Shown piece after piece: positions 14,018 through 19,221 of a stretch of DNA of 20,133 bases (its first letter is position 1; each line of letters starts with the position of its first letter). This DNA is from a virus. A program made the position numbers and the translations under genes. The DNA lies in IMG/VR virus record IMGVR_UViG_3300031578_003106, positions 1 to 20,133 of that record; one strand, given 5' to 3'. The notes below the pieces were generated by a model, which saw only the letters and a program-made list of their open reading frames with translations, had not been told where the DNA came from and did no database searches.

Positions 14018-14310
14018 ATCCCACTCACCTTTAATATAAACTCTACTTTATTCCTAATATAAAAAGGTATTTCATTATTATGTGCTCTTCTACCAACCGT
14101 ATAAGTCCACACATTATTTACAAATACATCATTCGTTTTATAAAACCAAACCCCGCTAGTTTGAAGGAGTACAAACCCAGAACTTGCAAAATGTGTAGGA
14201 TTTATAGTATAACTACCTAGTGCTATATACTTTATTTTATCTTTATATGTAATAAGGATACTTTTATTAGGAGTCGCTATCTTTATACTCCAATCAGGTG
14301 CTTTACTCAC
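14014..14310 (-). CDS. small protein, tandem paralogue 2
   Basis: About 98 aa from GTG 14310. This start is chosen because it puts SKAPDWSIKIA in line with the MTDWTIRQ start of the paralogue and leaves only four bases after the HNH stop. The frame is open further up to a TTG at 14367, but that would lie inside the HNH gene. The protein has strands (SILITYKDKIKYIALGSYTI, then GFVLLQTSGVWFYKTND and VWTYTVG) and ends IPFYIRNKVEFILKVSG. It is beta-rich with a short C-terminal helix, and its role is unknown. Confidence 0.6.
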   Translation of the reverse strand: MSKAPDWSIKIATPNKSILITYKDKIKYIALGSYTINPTHFASSGFVLLQTSGVWFYKTNDVFVNNVWTYTVGRRAHNNEIPFYIRNKVEFILKVSGI

Positions 14311-14314
14311 CCAA

Positions 14315-14866
14315 CTATTCGATTCCTTTTTCTTTCTTTTTGCCGAACATGTCTGCGAATTCTCCAACGTGTGTCCACCTCTGCATTCGAATAATTTTAC
14401 TAATAGCCGACTGAGACACTCCGAATATCTCAGCTAATTCAGTTTGATTCAATTTCCCGTGGTCATATACTCTTCGAATCTCATTAATCTCACGTTCAGT
14501 GAGCTTTTTCATGCCATTCTTTTCGCCGCGCACCTGTCTATTCTTTTTCTCTTTATCGTGATTATTGTCATAGACGGTGCCTAATTCAAGATGATCCGGT
14601 CGGACACACGGGGGGTTATCACACCTATGACAGATGCAATTCTCTGGTGGAATAGGACCATTCTGTAGCTCCCAAGATAATCGGTGAGCTTTAAAAGTCT
14701 TTTTAAAATCTTTTCTAGAGACGCCGATTCTTCCATAGCCATCTTTGTCCCGACTACCTTGCCACTCCCAACAAGATTTGGCATCTTCTACAACTTTAAC
14801 CTTTCCCCAAAACTTATCTAATTTTGGTGTTGGGCCTTCTGCATTATTTATTTCTTTTATTTTCAT
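14315..14866 (-). CDS. HNH homing-endonuclease-like protein with HTH
   Basis: A 183-aa HNH_3-type protein. Seen: CWEWQGSRDKDGYGRIGVSR (32-51), AHRLSWELQNGPIPPENC (60-77), the core CHRCDNPPCVRPDHLELGT near 79-97 with its paired cysteines and DH, then DNNHDKEKKNR. This is the well-known phage free-standing homing-nuclease pattern. The C-terminus has a resolvase-like helix-turn-helix (LTEREINEIRR, then QTELAEIFGVSQSAISKII) ending QRWTHV, likely for target recognition. It overlaps the next family copy by ATGA, so it is embedded without disturbing the operon. HNH_3 genes commonly spread between phage genes, so this is probably a mobile gene, though its cleavage site is not visible. Confidence 0.88.
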   Translation of the reverse strand: MKIKEINNAEGPTPKLDKFWGKVKVVEDAKSCWEWQGSRDKDGYGRIGVSRKDFKKTFKAHRLSWELQNGPIPPENCICHRCDNPPCVRPDHLELGTVYDNNHDKEKKNRQVRGEKNGMKKLTEREINEIRRVYDHGKLNQTELAEIFGVSQSAISKIIRMQRWTHVGEFADMFGKKKEKGIE

Positions 14867-15156
14867 ATCAAATTTAATTTCCCCATTGTTTCATATTTTT
14901 TTTCTAACTTCTTGAATTTATCAGGAAGTTTTAAACGACACGCTGCGTACTGGCAGTAATAATTGTCTAAATAATTAAAATCAAAACCATCTTTGGTCTT
15001 GTGACAGTGTAGAAACCCCATCACGGCGCTGGGCTCGTCACTCCTAAAGAACTCTCCGCCGACGTGAATAAGTGAATATGTTGACCCCAGACAATACCAC
15101 CACCAGCTATTTTTTATTTGTATATTTTTATACACCCCGTTTATTATTATTTTCAT
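14863..15156 (-). CDS. small CxxC family protein, copy 6 (divergent)
   Basis: A 97-aa divergent family member. It has strands (MKIIINGVYKNIQIKNSWWWYC), then SLIHVGGE with H31, an extra HCH (50-52), and a wider knuckle C68-Q-Y-A-A-C73 followed by LPDKFKKLEKKYETMGKL. The WWWY and IH parts match copies 2 and 3. The cysteine spacing is x4 rather than x2, so zinc binding may differ. It follows the NUMOD4 gene by a 12-base gap, without a clear ribosome-binding site, and overlaps the HNH start. Confidence 0.6.
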   Translation of the reverse strand: MKIIINGVYKNIQIKNSWWWYCLGSTYSLIHVGGEFFRSDEPSAVMGFLHCHKTKDGFDFNYLDNYYCQYAACRLKLPDKFKKLEKKYETMGKLNLI

Positions 15157-15168
15157 ATTAAATTTATT

Positions 15169-15714
15169 TCAATCCAATGGTAAAAAAGGTTCAATCTCTT
15201 CCCAGCGTTCAGACTTAGAAATCCGAGTAATTGTAGCTGGGGAAATATCATATTGTTTAGCTATCCGTGCCTTGACACCACGAATATTTAAAGAATCCAA
15301 GAGCGTTTGTTTGATCTCTTTAACCTGTTCAATAGTGAGCTTAGCTGCATTCTTTTCTTTAACTACACCAATTTCTTTTAAGTTATACACCGAACAATCA
15401 AACACATCGTCGCTCTTATATACGACACGGCCCCCTCGGCGCGGCTTAAGCCATGCGTCTGCTACAAGATACTTCACATCAAAAGACTTAGTAACCCCCT
15501 CTAATGTTCGTAGCTTTACCTTAGGATGTGAGTGACTCTTATTTGCATTTACCTTTAATAGCTTAGGAGTCGTTTTATATTTTCTTTTATTAGGAACACC
15601 AGCACGCCGATGCCAATGCCTTTTAATCCGACCCATATTAGATACAGAGTATATCCCTTCATATCCTTTTATAGGTTTCCATCTCTCTTTACTTTTCCAA
15701 TTAAGTGGTTTCAT
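15169..15714 (-). CDS. NUMOD4 protein with degenerate HNH and HTH
   Basis: A 181-aa protein. It begins with a NUMOD4 motif (RWKPIKGYEGIYSVSNMGRI near 12-31), which in homing nucleases binds DNA. A central part aligns with the HNH region of such nucleases (FDVKYLVADAWL, then SVYNLKEIG), but the canonical N-H-x-D-G-N segment reads VVYKSDDVFDCS, so catalytic His and Asn are missing. The C-terminus is a helix-turn-helix (IEQVKEIKQTLL, then ARIAKQYDISPATITRI) ending SERWEEI, parallel to the end of the HNH gene at 14315-14866. It is probably a nuclease-derived DNA-binding protein, possibly inactive as a nuclease. ATGA links it to the preceding gene. Confidence 0.8.
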   Translation of the reverse strand: MKPLNWKSKERWKPIKGYEGIYSVSNMGRIKRHWHRRAGVPNKRKYKTTPKLLKVNANKSHSHPKVKLRTLEGVTKSFDVKYLVADAWLKPRRGGRVVYKSDDVFDCSVYNLKEIGVVKEKNAAKLTIEQVKEIKQTLLDSLNIRGVKARIAKQYDISPATITRISKSERWEEIEPFLPLD

Positions 15715-16013
15715 TTATACTCTAATTTCCATAAAAAATAAGCTTTTTTAAGCAGCTTTTCGGGTGTCTGTTTATCACATGCTACACACTTTTTATAGTG
15801 ATAATCAGACACCCTCCATCCAATTGCATGTATGCTATCTTCATGAATGTGGTCAAGTAAATACGGAAATGTTAATTCCATATCTTCTTGAAGAAGTGCC
15901 GCTCTCATAGCTGGCCGAAGGAACAGATATTCTTTATTCAATATAATAGCACCCATGCGTAGTTCTTTTTCAAGGGTTCTGGCACCAACACCAGTCAGTG
16001 TGTGTCTTGTCAC
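15711..16013 (-). CDS. small CxxC family protein, copy 7
   Basis: A 100-aa family member starting at GTG 16013, which overlaps the previous stop as GTGA, with AGGA eight bases upstream. From residue 21 it reads GAIILNKEYLFLRPAMRAAL, then a His-rich part (LLDHIHEDSIHAIGWRV), then C76-V-A-C79 followed by PEKLLKKAYFLWKLEYK. Copy 8 matches along the same length, including the WRV tripeptide before the knuckle and LKKA[YH]F, so these two form a closer pair than the others. The N-terminal 20 residues come from the edge of the GC-rich patch. Function is unknown. Confidence 0.72.
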   Translation of the reverse strand: MTRHTLTGVGARTLEKELRMGAIILNKEYLFLRPAMRAALLQEDMELTFPYLLDHIHEDSIHAIGWRVSDYHYKKCVACDKQTPEKLLKKAYFLWKLEYK

Positions 16014-16189
16014 GAGGCGTATCCTATACGCTCTAGGATCGCTCTAGCTTGGGCCGATTGATCCTCGTGGCACGGGCATAGGCGCTCGATCGGAACGTCC
16101 TTCTCGTGGGCCTCTTGTGATAGATGCTCGGTCAGACACATGAGAACGTCACGCAGCGATCCTGCTAGCTCTAGCTCTAGTTTGCTCAT
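16010..16189 (-). CDS. GC-rich cargo gene: 59-aa helical protein
   Basis: A 59-aa hypothetical protein. It is helical at first (MSKLELELAGSLRDVLMCLT), with CPCHE near residues 38-42 and a second helix SAQARAILERIG. A strong ribosome-binding site GAGGTG lies five bases before ATG 16189, and the TGA overlaps the GTG start of copy 7. The start of the gene has short tandem CTAGCT-like repeats (16163-16180) behind the LELEL string. Composition is far more GC-rich than the phage backbone, which suggests import. Confidence 0.62.
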   Translation of the reverse strand: MSKLELELAGSLRDVLMCLTEHLSQEAHEKDVPIERLCPCHEDQSAQARAILERIGYAS

Positions 16190-16263
16190 TTCGTCACCTC
16201 AGCGGCTACCCACGCGGGAGCCGTGATTGGGGCGCGACTCACACGCGCGCCGTCGGGGATAGG

Positions 16264-16503
16264 TCAGACAGAAGATCGAACCCACCTTTGGTCTTCCATC
16301 GCGGAATCCATAGCATCCCGGAGCGACTGTCCGGGCCTGCACCGGATTAGATGCACGCAACTATAATCTTCACCATCGTGTTTTTCCGTCGCGCTTGTTG
16401 TCGGCAAGGCAACACTCGACGGGTTGGGTCCAGCGTGCTGTTCGGTAAACCAGTCGAGCCGCTCCTTATCAGTCGGTGATCGGAATCTGTCAGACTTCAC
16501 CAT
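16264..16503 (-). CDS. GC-rich cargo gene: 79-aa hypothetical protein
   Basis: A 79-aa protein that I do not recognise. I take ATG 16503 (MVKSDRFRSPTDKERLDWF) as start because GAGGT lies four bases upstream, although the frame is open to 16527. Features seen are polar: TEQHAGPNP, SCVHLIRCRPGQSLRDAM and DQRWVRSSV. After its TGA the same frame stays open for 25 codons and ends as ATGA on the start of the next gene, so the TGA may have truncated a longer protein. It overlaps the gene before by 14 bases. Confidence 0.55.
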   Translation of the reverse strand: MVKSDRFRSPTDKERLDWFTEQHAGPNPSSVALPTTSATEKHDGEDYSCVHLIRCRPGQSLRDAMDSAMEDQRWVRSSV

Positions 16504-16708
16504 ATCTACCTCGCATCTCATATACATCTTTAATTACATGCAAAACACATTCAAGCCGATTGATAGGAAACCCACCAACAATTTCATCGTCTACAACAAG
16601 AATAAACCTCTGCCTATCCTTATTAAAATAAAGAGTTCCCGTACCACAATTCATTAATTCAGAATGGGCGATCCGAATAAACCCTTTAGGGATTAGTGTT
16701 GTACTCAT
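16490..16708 (-). CDS. small hypothetical protein
   Basis: A 72-aa protein without known family. It is probably alpha/beta: GFIRIAHSELMNCG, then TLYFNKDRQRFILVVDDEIV with two likely strands, and the helix PINRLECVLHVIKDVYEM. It has no CxxC knuckle, so I do not place it in the family, though the I-A-H segment is reminiscent. The start overlaps the stop of copy 8 as ATGA and its end overlaps the GC-rich gene by 14 bases. Its composition is that of the backbone. Confidence 0.55.
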   Translation of the reverse strand: MSTTLIPKGFIRIAHSELMNCGTGTLYFNKDRQRFILVVDDEIVGGFPINRLECVLHVIKDVYEMRGRYGEV

Positions 16709-17136
16709 ATATTATTTAGTTTCGTAATAAAATGTGCCTTCTTAAGCATTTTAGGATCGGCGGATTCGTAGCAAGATTGACATTTATTAACTTGAGAGTT
16801 GTCAACCCTCCAGAAAAAATGCGCAATATCATGCACTTCAGGGTGATAGTGGAGCAATAAGAATGCTGCTGTAACCTCGATAAGATTTGTACGAGGGCTT
16901 GCTGTTTGTAATATATAAAGTCTCTGAACAGTCGGAGTTTCTAAAATATAATTATTTCCTAAATAAATATAACCAAGATCCTTTACGTCCCGCCCTTTTG
17001 TTTTACTCAGTAGATCTTTTATCTCTAAACCAACCCCATCCTTCAAGGACTCGATGGAATAAAGATTCTGGCTTTTCTGTGTCTGAGAAGTGGTAGTGAC
17101 TTGCTCCCCAGATTCTAACTCTTCCCCAATAGACAT
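16705..17136 (-). CDS. small CxxC family protein, copy 8
   Basis: A 143-aa family member from ATG 17136, which has GGAG eight bases upstream. Residues about 1-55 are polar (SIGEELESGEQVTTTSQTQ and on) and lie in the 134-base overlap with the phospholipase A2-like gene. The conserved part starts LGYIYLGNNYILE and continues with a His-rich LLHYHPEVHDIAHFFWRV and C119-Q-S-C122, followed by ADPKMLKKAHFITKLNNI. Copy 7 matches across this part. I see no ATG, GTG or TTG start in frame just downstream of the overlap, so either the overlap is real or a rarer start is used. The ATGA end couples it to the next gene. Confidence 0.68.
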   Translation of the reverse strand: MSIGEELESGEQVTTTSQTQKSQNLYSIESLKDGVGLEIKDLLSKTKGRDVKDLGYIYLGNNYILETPTVQRLYILQTASPRTNLIEVTAAFLLLHYHPEVHDIAHFFWRVDNSQVNKCQSCYESADPKMLKKAHFITKLNNI

Positions 17137-17434
17137 AAGGAATACTCCATTGCTCCCACTTATTTGCACCCTGTAATTTTAATACTAGGGCGAGATTTCG
17201 TCGGAGTATTTGATCTGACTCTCTTCTTCCGGCCCAATTTGGTCCCTTAATAGAATTCCCGTAGTGGAAATCGTGTATAACACACGCGGGCCAAAGATCA
17301 TAATATCTTAAATAGTCTGGGCTACAACTACAGCCATCACACTCAAAACCCTTTACCTCAGGTCTTGGACCTTCTAATTTTAACCAATGTTCTGCTGGAA
17401 AATGGCGATCTTCGCCTGATACTCTGAATTTCAT
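17003..17434 (-). CDS. phospholipase A2-like HD-motif protein
   Basis: A 143-aa protein, first gene after the perfect sigma-70 promoter. Residues 32-40 (CDGCSCSPD) resemble a Ca-binding-loop region, 50-59 (ACVIHDFHYG) hold the H54-D55 pair of the phospholipase A2 active site, and SDQILRRNL near 73-81 supplies a later Asp (D74) on a helix. SIPYVYWGRVRIWGAS follows. The order loop, C-x2-H-D-x2-Y, then Asp is also seen in small phage proteins of unknown role, so enzyme activity is a hypothesis. No signal peptide is visible. The last 45 codons overlap copy 8. GGAGG eight bases before ATG 17434 is a good ribosome-binding site. Confidence 0.6.
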   Translation of the reverse strand: MKFRVSGEDRHFPAEHWLKLEGPRPEVKGFECDGCSCSPDYLRYYDLWPACVIHDFHYGNSIKGPNWAGRRESDQILRRNLALVLKLQGANKWEQWSIPYVYWGRVRIWGASHYHFSDTEKPESLFHRVLEGWGWFRDKRSTE

Positions 17435-17463
17435 TTAACAATCCTCCACCCTCCTCATATCTA

Positions 17464-17492
17464 ATTATATGTTTTTGGGTGGCTATTGTCAA
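17464..17492 (-). promoter_or_regulatory. perfect-consensus sigma-70 promoter
   Basis: Read on the minus strand: TTGACA (17487-17492), a 17-base spacer, then TATAAT (17464-17469). Both hexamers and the spacing equal the bacterial housekeeping consensus. The TGA within TTGACA is the stop codon of 17489-17761. The predicted start of transcription near 17457 leaves a short leader of about 23 bases with a strong ribosome-binding site before ATG 17434. It would drive the phospholipase A2-like gene and the genes downstream, early in infection if host polymerase is used. Confidence 0.85.
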
Positions 17493-17761
17493 GAAATTAG
17501 AATATCCCCATTCTCAGCAATCTTCTCATCCTCATAAGGATGGGCCTCTTGTCTATCAAATTCACTAATTAACCCAATCAGCGTGCCTCGAATATGAGAA
17601 ATAGTATTATAGGAACGTCGATGGTTCCACCACGCTAATAGGATCTTATAAAATACATAGGTAACATCCCCCTCAGACCAACTCATCGCTTCAAGTCTTC
17701 GGGTAATACGCTCAATATCATTAACCAATACGGCCCGTCTATCATCTTTAATATAAGGCAC
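17489..17761 (-). CDS. small conserved phage protein (MPYI...PYEDxKI type)
   Basis: A 90-aa protein. I recognise a common small phage family from its ends: MPYIKDDRR at the start and EFDRQEAHPYEDEKIAENGD at the end, with a helical middle (VLVNDIERITRRLEAM, then YVFYKILLAWWNH and TLIGLISEF). I believe this is the family listed as DUF6899, but could not check. No function is known. The start is GTG 17761, sharing a base with the previous TAG. The stop codon lies inside the -35 box of the strong promoter, so this gene ends one transcription unit exactly where the next begins. Confidence 0.75.
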   Translation of the reverse strand: MPYIKDDRRAVLVNDIERITRRLEAMSWSEGDVTYVFYKILLAWWNHRRSYNTISHIRGTLIGLISEFDRQEAHPYEDEKIAENGDILIS

Positions 17762-18006
17762 TATAAATAATTCCCATCTAATTTAACGTCAGGTTTTTTC
17801 TCTTCTGGCGGAGCCCCCCCGTGTTTGAAGAGGTGTTCTAATTCTCTGGGGACTTCCATATAACCACCCCCAGGCATAAGAGGATTCTTACGCCATTTAA
17901 TGCCACTCTCATCCTCATTTTCTTCTTGACCAAATCCATATCCGTAAATCTTTGCAACAATTATAACCAATAATAGGATAATTATTACATCTGCTATTGG
18001 GATCAT
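17761..18006 (-). CDS. small membrane-anchored protein
   Basis: An 81-aa protein with one N-terminal membrane segment (about residues 4-21, ADVIIILLLVIIVAKIYG). An acidic stretch follows (GFGQEENEDESG), then a Pro/Gly-rich soluble part (NPLMPGGGYMEVP), and a charged tail with PPEEKKPDVK. There are no charged residues before the hydrophobic segment, so topology is unclear. It overlaps the sigma factor stop as ATGA. Its role is unknown; it might act on the host membrane. Confidence 0.68.
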   Translation of the reverse strand: MIPIADVIIILLLVIIVAKIYGYGFGQEENEDESGIKWRKNPLMPGGGYMEVPRELEHLFKHGGAPPEEKKPDVKLDGNYL

Positions 18007-19217
18007 CTAATTCCTTCCATTAATAGTGTTTTAAACTTGTTCGAACCTTTAAGTTTTTGAAACGCCGTTTTTTTAATTTGATTAATGCGCTCTCTAGATA
18101 GGTTTTTATTATCTAATTTAAGTTGAGTTTGCACCTCTTTAAGGGAGCGTTCATCTCCTGTCTGTAAATATTTATAATAAATAATTGTAAATTCTAAATC
18201 ATTTAAATTTCTAGAACACTCTTCTATTAAATCTCTTTTATTACTTTGAATTAATAAGTGTTCTTCTGGATTGGGTGTTTTCTCGTCTGGTAGTAGATCC
18301 CCTAGTGTTTTAGGTCTAGATGATTCATCCCCAGTGAAAGAATTTTGATAATCAAGAGGAATTGAATTGCCCCCTAGAAGCTCAATAGCTTCGTTGACTT
18401 CCTCTTCTGTAATTTTTTCTTCTGTTAATAAAGTTCTTTCTTTACGCTCAGCTAATATTTCATTAGCTTTCTGACTTAAGCCTAAAATATCGTCCGGCTT
18501 AGTCATGCGTCTGGTTGCTTCAATAATTAAAAAAATCTTTTCTAGTTTATTCCGGGGTAGCCGAACTAATCTAGATTGATTCATTATATATTCTTTGACT
18601 TTTTTAGTTGCATTCTTATAGGCATAAGTAATAAATTTAATTCTTTGCCCATCTTCCCGAACATAATTTGGATTATATTTTTCAATAGATTCTAGAATAC
18701 CTTTATTGGCTTCTTGTATTGCATCTTTAACTTCAATACCAAATATATTTGAGGCATATCTATCTGCTATTTTAATTGCTGCCATTAGGGTTGAATGGAG
18801 TATCTTTTCTTCTATCCCCAATAGCGCGGTTTTTAATGCTTTAAACTCCTTAATATGCCTGGGCTCCACCAACGCTTGAGCCGCTTTATAATAAGTTAAT
18901 AAAGAAAATGAGATTTTTGTGAAGTCCCCTGTAAGAAAGGCTATTTGTAGCCTGTCAGATACTTGCTTATTATGCCCCTTCTTTTTAGCATTATAAGAAC
19001 TATCTAATTTAGCAGGAGATTTCCCTCCAGCCATTAAATCAAAATAAAAAATCTTTAATTGCTGGATAGTTATAGGAGTCTTTGTTATAAATATATGTAA
19101 TTGTTTCTTATATAAATTATAAGATTCAAATAATTCATATTCCTCTTTATCACTCAACGTGTGTTGAGTACGAGAAACATCATTATAATATGGGATTATT
19201 GTTAAGTCTGTTGGCAT
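18003..19217 (-). CDS. phage-encoded sigma-70-family factor
   Basis: A 404-aa sigma factor that would direct host RNA polymerase to phage promoters. Region 1.2-like TLSDKEEYELFESY is near 20-33. Region 2 spans about 140-222 (IADRYASNIFGIEVKDAIQE, then GILESIEKYNP, then FITYAYKNATKKVKEYI, ending SRLVRLPRNK at 215-224). A region 3-like helical part is near 225-285, and region 4 near 335-392 (LEFTIIYYKYL, then LSRERINQIKKTAFQKLK), close to the ITRERIRQIE recognition helix of RpoD. Residues 40-135 are an extra segment between 1.2 and 2. It has no good ribosome-binding site; the stop of the preceding gene is 5 bases away. Its target promoters are not known. Confidence 0.88.
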   Translation of the reverse strand: MPTDLTIIPYYNDVSRTQHTLSDKEEYELFESYNLYKKQLHIFITKTPITIQQLKIFYFDLMAGGKSPAKLDSSYNAKKKGHNKQVSDRLQIAFLTGDFTKISFSLLTYYKAAQALVEPRHIKEFKALKTALLGIEEKILHSTLMAAIKIADRYASNIFGIEVKDAIQEANKGILESIEKYNPNYVREDGQRIKFITYAYKNATKKVKEYIMNQSRLVRLPRNKLEKIFLIIEATRRMTKPDDILGLSQKANEILAERKERTLLTEEKITEEEVNEAIELLGGNSIPLDYQNSFTGDESSRPKTLGDLLPDEKTPNPEEHLLIQSNKRDLIEECSRNLNDLEFTIIYYKYLQTGDERSLKEVQTQLKLDNKNLSRERINQIKKTAFQKLKGSNKFKTLLMEGIR

Positions 19218-19221
19218 TTAA

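Noticed and set aside
16791-16796. TTGACA on the minus strand within family copy 8
   Set aside because: No acceptable -10 box lies 16-18 bases downstream.
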